Counted from the stretch's first letter, positions 1-8,408 are shown. The stretch is 64,000 nt of DNA from UBA4055 sp964648295 (GCA_964648295.1 CAZYNH010000010.1:37210-101209); one strand, 5' to 3'. Program-made: numbers and translations. The notes: generated by a model not told the origin, from the sequence alone.

Positions 1-283
1 TTCTTCCTTCGTTCAGGCTGAGCCTTACCTGTTTCAGGTTTAATATCATTATGGCTACGTCTTCTTTTACGCCGGAAATGCTTGAGAACTCATGTAGTAC
101 CCCGTCGATCTTAATGCTGTAGATCGCAGCGCCCTGTATTGATGATAAAAGAACCCGCTTCATCGCGTGCCCTATTGTGATCCCGTAACCTCTCTCCAGC
201 GGAGAAAGCACGAATCTGCCGTAATTTTCACTTAAAGTCTTGATCTCGATAGACTCGGGTATTTTAAAAGGTAATACAGCCAT
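1..283 (-). CDS. rpoA: RNA polymerase alpha subunit, N-terminal part (truncated by window)
   Basis: This is the start of the RNA polymerase alpha subunit, whose N-terminal domain dimerises and scaffolds beta and beta'. About 94 codons are visible, starting MAVLPFKIPESIEIK. They include the family signature ERGYGITIGHAMKRVLLSS, then DGVLHEFSSISGVKEDV and the LNLKQVRL stretch. The rest of the N-terminal domain, the linker and the C-terminal domain lie beyond the left edge. The gene follows rpsD by 12 bases, the usual end of an alpha operon, where rplQ would normally come next. Confidence 0.95.
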   Translation of the reverse strand, partial: MAVLPFKIPESIEIKTLSENYGRFVLSPLERGYGITIGHAMKRVLLSSIQGAAIYSIKIDGVLHEFSSISGVKEDVAIMILNLKQVRLSLNEGR

Positions 284-295
284 TTTTTTCTCTCT

Positions 296-913
296 TTATT
301 TAGAGTAAAGTTCGACTATGAGTTGCTCGTTTATTTTAACCGGAATATCCTCTCTCTTTGGCAACTCGGTTAAAGTGCCTTCCATAGTAGCTTTATCCAC
401 CTTAAGATAAGGCCTCGGATTTTCGTTGGTATTTTTGAGCGACTCGTGAATTATCTCAAGTTTTTTAGATTTTTCCTTCACGGAAATTACATCATTCACC
501 CTTATAGTCATTGACGGTATGTTGGCGGGCTTACCGTTAACAAGAAAATGCCTATGGGAAACCATCTGCCTTGCAGCTCTCTGGCTTGGAGAGAAACCAA
601 GTCTGTGAACCAGAGTGTCAAGTCTGCATTCAAGCCTTATCATCAGATTCTCACCCGTGATACCCTTATCATTCTTGGCTTTTTCATATATGCTCTTGAA
701 CTGTTTTTCCAATAGTCCGTAGATATACTTTGCCTTCTGCTTCTCTTTAAGCTGCAGCCCGTATTCCGAAACACGCTTTCTCTTTCCTTCGGCTCCGTGC
801 TGGCCCGGATCATAAGGCCTTCTCTGTATGATCTTATCGTACTTTGGTAATCCAAAGAGATTTTCACCGTATTTTCTGGAGATCTTTCCTCTTGGAGTTA
901 GGTCTTTTGCCAT
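296..913 (-). CDS. rpsD: 30S ribosomal protein S4 (uS4)
   Basis: S4 is a primary 16S rRNA binder that nucleates assembly of the 30S body. At 205 residues it has normal length. The N-terminal half carries the conserved YDPGQHG (residues 34-40), and the S4 RNA-binding domain covers about residues 93-160 (RLDTLVHRLGFSPSQRAARQ). Only one cysteine (C96) is present, so this is the zinc-free form. It sits between rpsK and rpoA. In enterobacteria S4 represses the alpha operon; I see no direct evidence for that here. Confidence 0.98.
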   Translation of the reverse strand: MAKDLTPRGKISRKYGENLFGLPKYDKIIQRRPYDPGQHGAEGKRKRVSEYGLQLKEKQKAKYIYGLLEKQFKSIYEKAKNDKGITGENLMIRLECRLDTLVHRLGFSPSQRAARQMVSHRHFLVNGKPANIPSMTIRVNDVISVKEKSKKLEIIHESLKNTNENPRPYLKVDKATMEGTLTELPKREDIPVKINEQLIVELYSK

Positions 914-934
914 TATCTTTTTCTCCGATACTGA

Positions 935-1327
935 TTATATTCTTCTTTTCTTTTTCGGCCTGCAGCCGTTGTGGGGAACTGGAGTAATGTCTTTTATTGA
1001 AAGTATCTCGAGCCCGGCCGCATTGAGCGATCTTATTGAAGATTCTCTTCCGGCTCCCGGTCCTTTAACAATGACATGCACTTTTCTCAGTCCGAGTCCC
1101 ATTGCCTCTTTTGCGATCTGGTCGCTGGCCATCTGTGCGGCAAAACTGGTGTTCTTTTTTGAGCCTTTGTAGCCGACTTTACCACCGCTTGACCAGTTTA
1201 TAACGTTACCGTAGCTGTCTGAAAGGCAGAGGATGGTATTGTTGAAAGTGGCTTTTATGTGGGCCACACCTATCGGTTCAACTTTATCCTTTTTTTTCAG
1301 CTTCTTTCTTTTTTTGTCTATTGCCAA
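935..1327 (-). CDS. rpsK: 30S ribosomal protein S11 (uS11)
   Basis: S11 forms part of the 30S platform near the mRNA exit. The 130-residue product has the family core IKATFNNTILCLSDSYGN, the ARG-type loop seen here as KGSKKNTSFAAQMASD, and the C-terminal DITPVPHNGCRPKKKRR. It has a lysine-rich N terminus. It lies between rpsM and rpsD in the canonical alpha operon order. Confidence 0.98.
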   Translation of the reverse strand: MAIDKKRKKLKKKDKVEPIGVAHIKATFNNTILCLSDSYGNVINWSSGGKVGYKGSKKNTSFAAQMASDQIAKEAMGLGLRKVHVIVKGPGAGRESSIRSLNAAGLEILSIKDITPVPHNGCRPKKKRRI

Positions 1328-1359
1328 GCTATCCTCCCTTGAACAAAATGTTTAGAAAA

Positions 1360-1728
1360 TTATTTTTTGTTTTTTACTGCCATTTTCTTTTTGCCTTTTC
1401 TAGTACGAGCGTTCGTCTTGGTCCTCTGACCTCTGACAGGCAGATTTTTCCTGTGGCGGATCCCTCTGTAATTTCCTATGTCCATCAATCTCTTGATAGC
1501 AAGCTTTGTCTGGGTCCTCAGCGTTCCCTCGATCACGAATTCGTTGGTTATCACCTTTCTTATCGCGTCGATCTGATCTTCGGTTAAGTCCTTAATTTTG
1601 GTATCAAAGTGGATGTTCAGTTTCTCAAGTATCCTTCTTGCGCTTGAACGTCCTATACCGTAAATATAGGTTAATCCGATCTCTACTCTTTTCGTGTTGG
1701 GTAGATCTACACCAGCTATACGAGCCAA
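1360..1728 (-). CDS. rpsM: 30S ribosomal protein S13 (uS13)
   Basis: S13 sits on the 30S head and forms bridges to the large subunit and contacts P-site tRNA. The product of 122 residues starts MARIAGVDLPNTKRVEIGLTYIYGIG and ends with the basic tail VRGQRTKTNARTRKGKKKMA, both diagnostic. The helix-two-turn-helix region is intact. It follows rpmJ by 11 bases. Confidence 0.98.
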   Translation of the reverse strand: MARIAGVDLPNTKRVEIGLTYIYGIGRSSARRILEKLNIHFDTKIKDLTEDQIDAIRKVITNEFVIEGTLRTQTKLAIKRLMDIGNYRGIRHRKNLPVRGQRTKTNARTRKGKKKMAVKNKK

Positions 1729-1739
1729 ATTTACCTCCC

Positions 1740-1853
1740 TTAACCTTGTCTTTGCTTATGTTTCTTGGTTTTACATATTACTCGAACCACACCGTGCCTC
1801 ATAATTACCTTGCAGTTCTCGCAAATCTTCTTTACAGATGCTCTAACCTTCAT
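1740..1853 (-). CDS. rpmJ: 50S ribosomal protein L36 (bL36)
   Basis: Translating the infA-rpsM gap on the minus strand gives a 37-residue protein, MKVRASVKKICENCKVIMRH and a basic tail ending KHKQRQG. It matches L36. The zinc ribbon ligands C11, C14, C27 and H32 are present, so this is the zinc-binding (C+) type. It stabilises 23S rRNA near the peptidyl transferase centre. It sits in the standard place between infA and rpsM. Confidence 0.96.
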   Translation of the reverse strand: MKVRASVKKICENCKVIMRHGVVRVICKTKKHKQRQG

Positions 1854-1868
1854 TTTAACTCCCAAAAA

Positions 1869-2087
1869 TCATTTGTTTCTGTAAACGATCCTTCCTTTTG
1901 ACAGATCATACGGCGATATCTCGATCTTGACTTTATCGCCCGGAACCATCTTAATGTAATGCATTCTCATCTTTCCGGAAACATGCGCCAGAATAATATG
2001 GCCGTTCTCAAGCTCGACCTTGAACATCGCGTTAGGAAGAGCTTCTTTTATAACCCCGTCGATCTTGATCGTGTTCTCTTTTGCCAT
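1869..2087 (-). CDS. infA: Translation initiation factor IF-1
   Basis: IF-1 blocks the A site of the 30S subunit during initiation. The 72-residue product is a single OB-fold with the family landmarks IKIDGVIKEALPNAMFKVEL, HVSGKMRMHYIKMVPGDKV and the ending SKGRIVYRNK. Its start codon overlaps the adk stop by one base, so adk and infA are translationally coupled. The map gene that often lies between adk and infA is absent. Confidence 0.98.
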   Translation of the reverse strand: MAKENTIKIDGVIKEALPNAMFKVELENGHIILAHVSGKMRMHYIKMVPGDKVKIEISPYDLSKGRIVYRNK

Positions 2088-2740
2088 TATAAACTTCCTG
2101 CCCTGGTGATAAGTTTCTTAACGTCCCCGTATATTTCCTGAATTGTTCTGTTGCCGTCGATACTGATAAGTATACCTTTACGCTCGTAGTATTCGATCAG
2201 CGGTTTAGTGTTCGCCGTGTAAACATCGAGACGGTTCTTTATCACATCTTCCCTGTCATCTTCTCTGGAAACAACTTTCCCGGAACAGACTCCGCATACA
2301 TCTCCGTCCGGAGGATTTGTTATCATATTGTACCCTTTACCGCACGAAGAGCACACCCTTCTTGACAGAAGTCTTTTTACAAGAACTTCGAACGGTGACC
2401 CGATGTTTAGAACAATATCGAGTTTTTTAGAATCGCCGGCCAGAATTATTTCAAGCTTTTCAGCCTGTGCAACGTTTCTGGGGAAACCGTCAAATATCAC
2501 ACCGTTCCCGCAGTCTGGATCTATAAGCCTGGCTCTTAGTATTTTAAGAACAAGTTCGTCGGGAACCAGATCGCCCTTCTTCATATATTCCCCTGCAAGG
2601 ATCCCGTCGGAAGTTTTCTTTGCAAGAGCATTCCTCAACAGATCTCCTGTCGATATCTGCACCAGGCCAAAATCCTTAAGAATAAGTTCCGCCTGACTGC
2701 CCTTGCCGCTTCCCGGTGCTCCCAGTAAGAGAATGTTCAT
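2087..2740 (-). CDS. adk: Adenylate kinase, zinc-lid type
   Basis: Adenylate kinase interconverts AMP, ATP and ADP in the cytosol. The 217-residue product has the P-loop GAPGSGKG (7-14), the DGFPR signature (84-88) and a long LID domain. The LID carries four cysteines, C130, C133, C149 and C152, in a CxxC-x15-CxxC arrangement that normally binds structural zinc. Its start overlaps the secY stop by one base (TAATG), the common secY-adk arrangement. Confidence 0.98.
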   Translation of the reverse strand: MNILLLGAPGSGKGSQAELILKDFGLVQISTGDLLRNALAKKTSDGILAGEYMKKGDLVPDELVLKILRARLIDPDCGNGVIFDGFPRNVAQAEKLEIILAGDSKKLDIVLNIGSPFEVLVKRLLSRRVCSSCGKGYNMITNPPDGDVCGVCSGKVVSREDDREDVIKNRLDVYTANTKPLIEYYERKGILISIDGNRTIQEIYGDVKKLITRAGSL

Positions 2741-4065
2741 TACCCTCTTCTCCCTTTTAGCTTGCCGGTCTTTAAAAAACCGTCATAATGATGCATAAGA
2801 AGGTATGACTCGATCTGAGACAGCGTGTCCAGAGCAACTCCGACCATGATTATCAGACTTGTCCCTCCGAAGAATGAGGCGAGATTATACGACACCCCAG
2901 GAAAGATTATCACGATAATATTTGTCATTATCGCGATTATACCGAGGAAAATTGATCCCGGCAATGATATTCTGGTAACTATATGATCGATGTATTCCGC
3001 GGTATTTTTACCAGGATTGACCCCCGGAATGAATCCGTTACTCTGTTTGAGATTGTTCGCAACATCGTCCGGATTGAAAGTCAGAGCCGTGTAAAAATAA
3101 GTAAAGAATATTATCACGAGCATATAAATTCCCATATAAGAGAAGGATTTGTAGTCGAACATGGTGAAAATGAGCCCCTTCATATACGAGTCGTCAGGTA
3201 GGAAAGTCGCTATTGTCGAAGGAAAGAACATTATTGACTGGGCAAATATTATCGGCATGACTCCCGCCATATTCAGCCTCAGCGGAATAAAGGACATCTG
3301 GTTGTTGTAAGTCCTTCCGCCGACCTGTCTTTTCGCGTAATGCACATTTACTTTCCTGACCGCCTGAGTAAGAAGCACCACTGCCGCGATCATACCAAGC
3401 ATGCCGACCCATATTATCAGCTCGACAACAAGTTCCCTGTTGCCGTTCTTCAGCTGAACGAATTCCTCAAGTACAGCCGACGGGAATCTTGCGATTATAC
3501 CTATTGTAATGATAAGGGATATTCCGTTGCCTACCCCTTTTGCGGTGATCTGTTCACCGAGCCACATCAGAACTATTGTACCTGTCGCTATTGTCAGCAT
3601 TGTCATGATATAGAACCCGGTAGTAACATTCGGAACCACTTTCATATAATCAGTGTTCATACTGACAAGGAATTTTGCGACCCCCCATCCCTGGGCGGAC
3701 GCAAGAACGACAGTTCCGTATCTGGTCCATTGAGCTATCTTCCTCCTTCCGTCCTCATCCCTCTGCATCTTCGAGATCGTAGGAAATACCGAACCGAGAA
3801 GCTGAATTATGATGGAAGCGGATATGTAAGGCATGATACCTATTGAGAAGATAGCGGCTTTTGTGAAAGCTCCTCCGGTGAACATATCGAACATTCCGAA
3901 CAGAGAATTCTGAGCCTGATTGAAATAATGGCCCAACGCGCCTACATCAATACCGGGCATAGGTATATGGGCACCTACCCTGCATATAAAAAGTATACCT
4001 ATAGTGTAGAAGATCTTCTTCCTCAACTCGGGTATCTTCATTATTGTCTGTAGTTTTTCGATCAT
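2740..4065 (-). CDS. secY: Preprotein translocase subunit SecY
   Basis: SecY forms the protein-conducting channel of the Sec translocon in the inner membrane. The 441-residue product has ten hydrophobic segments and the signatures PYISASIIIQLL (near residue 80) and NPDDVANNLKQSNGFIPG with GKNTAEYID (cytoplasmic loop 8-9). Its start overlaps the end of rplO by four bases (ATGA), and its stop overlaps the adk start. No secE or secG is in this window. Confidence 0.98.
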   Translation of the reverse strand: MIEKLQTIMKIPELRKKIFYTIGILFICRVGAHIPMPGIDVGALGHYFNQAQNSLFGMFDMFTGGAFTKAAIFSIGIMPYISASIIIQLLGSVFPTISKMQRDEDGRRKIAQWTRYGTVVLASAQGWGVAKFLVSMNTDYMKVVPNVTTGFYIMTMLTIATGTIVLMWLGEQITAKGVGNGISLIITIGIIARFPSAVLEEFVQLKNGNRELVVELIIWVGMLGMIAAVVLLTQAVRKVNVHYAKRQVGGRTYNNQMSFIPLRLNMAGVMPIIFAQSIMFFPSTIATFLPDDSYMKGLIFTMFDYKSFSYMGIYMLVIIFFTYFYTALTFNPDDVANNLKQSNGFIPGVNPGKNTAEYIDHIVTRISLPGSIFLGIIAIMTNIIVIIFPGVSYNLASFFGGTSLIIMVGVALDTLSQIESYLLMHHYDGFLKTGKLKGRRG

Positions 4066-4496
4066 AATTTGACCACTTTACCTTTTGCCGAATTTATTTT
4101 TTCCTCGGCGGTTTTACTGAAACAGTCTGCATGTACCTCTACGTTTTTTGTGAGCGTACCGTTACCCAGGACCTTAAGAGGCATATTGAGCTTTATCAAT
4201 CCTTTGGAATACAGCAGCTCGGGAGTAACGACCTGTTCAGCTAATGTTTCGATAATCCCCACATTAATCACCGAGTATTCAACTCTGAAACGGTTAGTAA
4301 AACCTCTTTTTGGAAGCCTTCTGGTCAACGGTGTCTGTCCGCCCTCGCTGTAAAGAGCCCTGCTGTAGCCTGACCTGGACTTTTGGCCTTTACTTCCTTT
4401 ACCGGCGGTCTTTCCGTTTCCGGACCCTACACCTCTTCCAACTCTGAATTTTTTCTTAACGGATCCTTTTGCGGGTCTTAGTTCGTTTAGTTTCAT
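4062..4496 (-). CDS. rplO: 50S ribosomal protein L15 (uL15)
   Basis: L15 is a late-assembly 23S rRNA-binding protein. The product of 144 residues has the typical start MKLNELRPAKGSVKKKFRVG and the glycine- and lysine-rich extension (GRGVGSGNGKTAGKGSKGQK), followed by EGGQTPLTRRLPKRGF. It lies between rpmD and secY as in most spc operons and overlaps secY by four bases. Confidence 0.98.
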   Translation of the reverse strand: MKLNELRPAKGSVKKKFRVGRGVGSGNGKTAGKGSKGQKSRSGYSRALYSEGGQTPLTRRLPKRGFTNRFRVEYSVINVGIIETLAEQVVTPELLYSKGLIKLNMPLKVLGNGTLTKNVEVHADCFSKTAEEKINSAKGKVVKL

Positions 4497-4511
4497 CTTC
4501 TTATTCCGTTT

Positions 4512-4697
4512 TTAAATTTCTTCCACTCTAATCATGTGCTTAACTTTGAACAGCATTCCTCTTACCTGAGGAGTATCGCTGAATTCTTTAGAAAAATTAA
4601 TTTTTCTGAGACCAAGCGCGAGTGCAGTAGCTTTAATGTCCTTTTTCTGCCTGATCATACTCTTTACAAGAGTTACCTTCAATTTCTTTTCTGTCAT
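4512..4697 (-). CDS. rpmD: 50S ribosomal protein L30 (uL30)
   Basis: L30 is a small 50S protein absent from some bacterial lineages. I place the start at the ATG giving MTEKKLKVTLVKSMIRQKKD, 61 residues. The AGGGG just upstream is a good ribosome site at proper spacing, whereas an upstream in-frame GTG would place that site inside the gene. The family pattern LVKSMIRQKKDIKATALALG is visible. It lies between rpsE and rplO. Confidence 0.95.
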   Translation of the reverse strand: MTEKKLKVTLVKSMIRQKKDIKATALALGLRKINFSKEFSDTPQVRGMLFKVKHMIRVEEI

Positions 4698-4718
4698 TGT
4701 TCCCCTCACGCGGCCAAA

Positions 4719-5243
4719 TTAATTATAGAGCTTTTCTTTAGTGATCTTTCTTGCTTTCAGGATATCTCCCTCGGTCACAAGCATTGATAGACCTTTTACT
4801 GTTGCCTTTACAAGATTATGGGCGTTGGAGCTGCCCATACACTTGGAAAGAACATTTGTGTAGCCGGCACATTCAAGAACAGATCTTACAACACCACCGG
4901 CGATAACACCAGTACCCGGAGTGGCAGGCTTCAGCAGCACTTTTCCCGCGCCGAATTTCGCTGTTATCTCGTGAGGAAGTGTACCGTTTACAACGGCTAC
5001 TTCAATCATGTTCTTCTTAGCTTCTTCTATACCTTTGGCAATAGCGTCGGTAACCTCGAGAGCTTTGCCCAGACCGTATCCGACCTTGCCCTTTCCGTCT
5101 CCAACCACCATTATAGCGTTGAAGCTGAAATTCTTACCACCCTTAACGACTTTGGTAACCCTGTTGATCTTTATCATTTTTTCGATCAGCTGGGAAGAAT
5201 CGTCTTTGGTCTTAGAAGTCTTTTTATTAGTTTCTCGAGCCAA
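4719..5243 (-). CDS. rpsE: 30S ribosomal protein S5 (uS5)
   Basis: S5 helps set decoding accuracy and lines the mRNA entry tunnel. The 174-residue product has the double-stranded RNA-binding-like N-terminal domain (MIKINRVTKVVKGGKNFSFN, then VGDGKGKVGYGLGKA) and the C-terminal domain with GTGVIAGGVVRSVLECAGY. The N terminus is lysine- and serine-rich. It is in the normal place between rplR and rpmD. Confidence 0.98.
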   Translation of the reverse strand: MARETNKKTSKTKDDSSQLIEKMIKINRVTKVVKGGKNFSFNAIMVVGDGKGKVGYGLGKALEVTDAIAKGIEEAKKNMIEVAVVNGTLPHEITAKFGAGKVLLKPATPGTGVIAGGVVRSVLECAGYTNVLSKCMGSSNAHNLVKATVKGLSMLVTEGDILKARKITKEKLYN

Positions 5244-5260
5244 AATTCACCTCGTAAATG

Positions 5261-5638
5261 TTAAAATTTCACTCCGGCTTTTCTAACGCCGTCCGCCAAA
5301 GCCTTCACCCTGCCGTGATAGAGATAGCCGTTCCTGTCAAAAACAATACTCTCGATATTGTTCTCAACTATCTTTTTCCCAAGCATTAATCCGATAGAGA
5401 ATGATTCTCCGGTCTTTCCCTTGAGACCTTCGGGCACTTCTATCCCGCCGGATTTCACCTCTTTTGATATGCTTGAAGCGCTCAGAACTGTTTTTCCCGT
5501 CTCGTCATCAATAAGCTGAGCATAGATATGTGTATTGCTCCTGAACACGCTCAATCTTGGCCTTATCAGAGTGCCGAAGACACTCTTTCTGATGCTTTTC
5601 TTTCTTCTTAATCTCGAATCGATTTTTTTATTCTTCAT
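5261..5638 (-). CDS. rplR: 50S ribosomal protein L18 (uL18)
   Basis: L18 carries 5S rRNA into the 50S central protuberance with L5. The product of 125 residues has a basic N terminus (KIDSRLRRKKSIRK) and the conserved RLSVFRSNTHIYAQLIDD. It ends with VFDRNGYLYHGRVKALADG and VRKAGVKF. It lies between rplF and rpsE. Confidence 0.98.
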   Translation of the reverse strand: MKNKKIDSRLRRKKSIRKSVFGTLIRPRLSVFRSNTHIYAQLIDDETGKTVLSASSISKEVKSGGIEVPEGLKGKTGESFSIGLMLGKKIVENNIESIVFDRNGYLYHGRVKALADGVRKAGVKF

Positions 5639-5662
5639 TTTTTACCCTACCTAAGATTGATA

Positions 5663-6211
5663 CTACTTAGCTGTTTTGCCGGCTTTTCTGATTATCGTCT
5701 CGTCAGAATATCTGAACCCTTTTCCTTTGTAAGGTTCGGGTTTTCTGAAAGACCTTATCTTAGAAGCTATAAAACCGACATATTCTTTATCAATACCGGT
5801 TATCTTCAACTCCGAAGTGTTGCTGACCGGCTGAGTCGCTTCCATTGTTATCCCGTCGGGTACCCTGAAATATATCGGATGAGAATATCCCAGATTGAGG
5901 ATCAGGTACTTACCTTTGATCTCCATTCTCCAACCGACACCGTGAAGTATAAGTGTCCTTGTAAAACCCTCCGAAACGCCTTTTACACAGTTGTTCAATA
6001 ACGCTCTGAACAGACCGTGAAGAGCCCGGGTCGTCTTTACATCGTCGGACCTTTTTACTTCAATAATACCTTCAGAAGTTTCCACGCTGATAACTTCCGG
6101 TAATGTAAGGCTTAATTCGCCTTTGCTGCCTTTTACGGCAACATTATTCCCTTCTATAGTCAGGCTCACGCCTTTGGGAATCTGTATTGCTTTTTTACCA
6201 ATTCTCGACAC
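5663..6211 (-). CDS. rplF: 50S ribosomal protein L6 (uL6)
   Basis: L6 lies near the sarcin-ricin loop and the factor-binding site. The 182-residue product starts MSRIGKKAIQIPKGVSLTI and shows the two repeated L6 domains. The second carries GYSHPIYFRVPDGI and the C-terminal signature KITGIDKEYVGFIASKIRSF with RKPEPYKGKGFRY. Position between rpsH and rplR is canonical. Confidence 0.98.
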   Translation of the reverse strand: MSRIGKKAIQIPKGVSLTIEGNNVAVKGSKGELSLTLPEVISVETSEGIIEVKRSDDVKTTRALHGLFRALLNNCVKGVSEGFTRTLILHGVGWRMEIKGKYLILNLGYSHPIYFRVPDGITMEATQPVSNTSELKITGIDKEYVGFIASKIRSFRKPEPYKGKGFRYSDETIIRKAGKTAK

Positions 6212-6222
6212 TTAGTCACCTC

Positions 6223-6621
6223 TTACCAAATATAACACAGTACTTCGCCGCCAACATTCAACTCTTTGGCTTTCTTATTTGTGATCACACCTTTTGAGGT
6301 GGATAATATCGCCATACCGAAATTATTCTTGATTCTCGGTATTTCGTTTACATCTGTGTACATCCTCAAACCGGGTTTACTTACCCTCTGCAGACCGCTG
6401 ATCAGGCTTTTTCCGTACTCATCGTACTTTAGATATATCCTGATTATACCCTGTTTGTCATCACGAATGTTGACATATTTCTCAATAAACCCCTGGTCAA
6501 GCATGATCTTAACGATCTTCCTTTTGATGTTTGAGGCAGGTATATCAACATATTTATGTTTTGACTTTGTCGAATTTCTTACTCTCGTCAGTAAATCAGC
6601 AATAGGATCTGTCATTGTCAT
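6223..6621 (-). CDS. rpsH: 30S ribosomal protein S8 (uS8)
   Basis: S8 binds helix 21 of 16S rRNA and is a central-domain assembly protein. The 132-residue product begins TMTDPIADLLTRVRNSTKSK and ends with the family signature GMAILSTSKGVITNKKAKEL followed by NVGGEVLCYIW. In many bacteria S8 represses the spc operon by binding mRNA near rplE; I did not find a clear mimic by eye. Confidence 0.98.
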   Translation of the reverse strand: MTMTDPIADLLTRVRNSTKSKHKYVDIPASNIKRKIVKIMLDQGFIEKYVNIRDDKQGIIRIYLKYDEYGKSLISGLQRVSKPGLRMYTDVNEIPRIKNNFGMAILSTSKGVITNKKAKELNVGGEVLCYIW

Positions 6622-6655
6622 TTTCTATTTTCTCCTTGTGAGTATAAACCTTAGA

Positions 6656-6841
6656 TTACCAGCTTGCCTTTTTTACACCGGTGATCTCTCCGAAACCTGC
6701 CAGCTGCCTGAAACATATCCTGCAGATCCCATATTCCCTGATGTATCCTCTCGGCCTTCCGCATCTCTGACACCTGAAATACTGCCTAACTTTGAATTTT
6801 GGGGTTTTATTAGCCTTAGCTACCATTGACTTCTTTGCCAT
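6656..6841 (-). CDS. rpsN: 30S ribosomal protein S14, zinc-binding type Z (uS14)
   Basis: S14 completes the 30S head. The short 61-residue form carries the zinc motif CQRCGRPRGYIREYGICRIC, i.e. two CxxC pairs, so this is type Z rather than the 100-residue zinc-free form. The ATG overlaps the rplE stop by one base. The type Z form suits a lineage with no obvious zinc-sparing replacement in this cluster. Confidence 0.97.
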   Translation of the reverse strand: MAKKSMVAKANKTPKFKVRQYFRCQRCGRPRGYIREYGICRICFRQLAGFGEITGVKKASW

Positions 6842-7407
6842 TACTTATCCTCGGTTTTTGTTTTCTTGAACGGGAAGCCGATAGATTTAAGAAGTTCATA
6901 AGCCTCTTCATCGGTTTTCGCGGTAGTTACGATAGTAACATTAAGCCCGTTTGCCTTGATAATGTTATCAAATTTGATTTCAGTAAAGACAGTCTGTTCT
7001 TTGATACCGAAATTATAATTGCCCCTTCCGTCAAATGATTCAACGGGCATCCCCTGAAAATCCCTTATCCTCGGGATAGATATCTCTATCAGCCTGTCAA
7101 GAAATTCGTACATGATCACGCCTCTTAAGGTAACATGAGCGCCGATCTTCATTCCTTTTCTCAGTTTGAAGTTAGATACAGATCTCTTTGCCTTGCTTAT
7201 CGCCGGTTTCTGACCCGAAATAAGAGTCATTTCTTCTACTGCGGAGTCGAGAAGTTTAGCCTCTTTTATAGCCTCACCCACTCCAACGTTAAGCTTGATC
7301 TTCTCGATCTTGGGAACCTGCATAACGCTTTTGTATCTGAATTTCTCCATGAGATAAGGGGACACCGTTTCGCGATATTTGGTTTTTAATCTTTGTTGAT
7401 TGTCCAT
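6841..7407 (-). CDS. rplE: 50S ribosomal protein L5 (uL5)
   Basis: L5 binds 5S rRNA and contacts P-site tRNA. I use the ATG giving MDNQQRLKTKYRETVSPYL, 188 residues, preceded by GAGGG. A longer in-frame extension of 44 codons overlaps rplX and has no homology to the family. Signatures are KIEKIKLNVGVGEA, GQKPAISKAKRSVSNFKLRK, RDFQGMPVESFDGRGNYNFG and the final DEEAYELLKSIGFPFKK. Confidence 0.97.
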   Translation of the reverse strand: MDNQQRLKTKYRETVSPYLMEKFRYKSVMQVPKIEKIKLNVGVGEAIKEAKLLDSAVEEMTLISGQKPAISKAKRSVSNFKLRKGMKIGAHVTLRGVIMYEFLDRLIEISIPRIRDFQGMPVESFDGRGNYNFGIKEQTVFTEIKFDNIIKANGLNVTIVTTAKTDEEAYELLKSIGFPFKKTKTEDK

Positions 7408-7420
7408 TTTTCCCTCTTCC

Positions 7421-7729
7421 TTAAACAGCTTTGTTACAGGATCTGCAGATCCTTTCAACCTTTCCGTCCTCAGTTCTTCTTTTTGAAACTCTGACGGCTT
7501 TATCGCAGTTTGAACAGACCAGCATAACGTTCGATACATGTATCGGCGCTTCTTTTTCGATTATTCCGCCCTGTTGATTCGCCTGGTTCGGCTTCTGGTG
7601 TTTTTTTACGATGTTAACACCTTCCACAATAACCCTGTTCTTGTCAACAATAACCTTAAGGACTTTGCCGATCTTCCCCTTATTATTGCCGGCAATAACT
7701 TTGACCTTGTCATCTCTAATAATTTTCAT
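7421..7729 (-). CDS. rplX: 50S ribosomal protein L24 (uL24)
   Basis: L24 is an early-assembly protein at the tunnel exit. The product of 102 residues has the KOW motif near the start (DKVKVIAGNNKGKIGKVLKV) and the GVNIVKKHQKPNQ stretch. Its C-terminal half carries CSNCDKAVRV and ICRSCNKAV, two CxxC pairs that could bind zinc, as seen in some lineages. It lies between rplN and rplE. Confidence 0.97.
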   Translation of the reverse strand: MKIIRDDKVKVIAGNNKGKIGKVLKVIVDKNRVIVEGVNIVKKHQKPNQANQQGGIIEKEAPIHVSNVMLVCSNCDKAVRVSKRRTEDGKVERICRSCNKAV

Positions 7730-7748
7730 CTTTGCAAATCCTTATTGT

Positions 7749-8117
7749 TTACAGAACTTCCGGAGCAAGCGAGACTATCTTCATATAGCCTTTTTCTCTA
7801 AGCTCTCTGGCCACCGGGCCGAAGATCCTTGTTCCTTTAGGTTCACCTTTTTCGTCCAGAATCACAGCTGAGTTCTCATCGAACCTTATATAAGATCCGT
7901 CAGGTCTTCTGTATTCTTTTTTAGTCCTAACCACAACGGCTTTGACGACCTCACCTTTTTTGATTGTTCCGCCGGGTATTGCGCTTTTAACCGCGCATAC
8001 AATTACATCGCCGACCCTGGCATATTTTTTTCTGGTTCCACCCAGTATCCTGAAGCAGAGTACTGACTTTGCTCCCGTGTTGTCGGCCACCGTAAGTCTG
8101 GTTTCTTCTTGTATCAT
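7749..8117 (-). CDS. rplN: 50S ribosomal protein L14 (uL14)
   Basis: L14 forms an intersubunit bridge and is the docking site of the silencing factor RsfS. At 122 residues it has the exact standard length, starting MIQEETRLTVADNTGAKSV and with the signature KSAIPGGTIKKGEVVKAVVV. It ends with ELREKGYMKIVSLAPEVL. It lies between rpsQ and rplX. Confidence 0.98.
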   Translation of the reverse strand: MIQEETRLTVADNTGAKSVLCFRILGGTRKKYARVGDVIVCAVKSAIPGGTIKKGEVVKAVVVRTKKEYRRPDGSYIRFDENSAVILDEKGEPKGTRIFGPVARELREKGYMKIVSLAPEVL

Positions 8118-8132
8118 CTCTCAACCTTAGTG

Positions 8133-8408
8133 TTATTTTTTTCTTTCCACAACTTCAACAAGATACCAAGATTTGTTCTTACTGAGCTTTCTGCACTCTC
8201 TTATCTTTACAGTATCGCCTTCATTGCAGGTGTTCTCAGGATCATGGGCAAGGTATTTCTTGCTGCGGTTGAAGTATTTTTTGTAGACAGGATGCTTGAT
8301 CTTTCTCACAACAAGAACGGAAATGCTCTTATCCATTTTGTCGCTAACCACAACACCCGTTCTGACTTTTTTCAGGTTCTTTCTTTTTGCTTCCATTTGT
8401 TCTGCCAT
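8133..8408 (-). CDS. rpsQ: 30S ribosomal protein S17 (uS17)
   Basis: S17 is an OB-fold protein that stabilises the 5' domain of 16S rRNA. The product of 91 residues has the core RTGVVVSDKMDKSISVLVVR followed by KHPVYKKYFNRSKKYLAHD and the signature GDTVKIRECRKLSKNKSW. It starts with a short charged extension (MAEQMEAKRKNLKK). It lies between rpmC and rplN. Confidence 0.97.
   Translation of the reverse strand: MAEQMEAKRKNLKKVRTGVVVSDKMDKSISVLVVRKIKHPVYKKYFNRSKKYLAHDPENTCNEGDTVKIRECRKLSKNKSWYLVEVVERKK

Noticed and set aside
3340..3846. Plus-strand open frame of 168 codons opposite secY
   Set aside because: It is the antisense shadow of a clear secY gene, with unusual composition (Tyr/Cys-rich) and no ribosome site.
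7408..7539. 44-codon N-terminal extension of rplE
   Set aside because: It overlaps rplX, does not match L5, and the internal ATG has a good GAGGG ribosome site.
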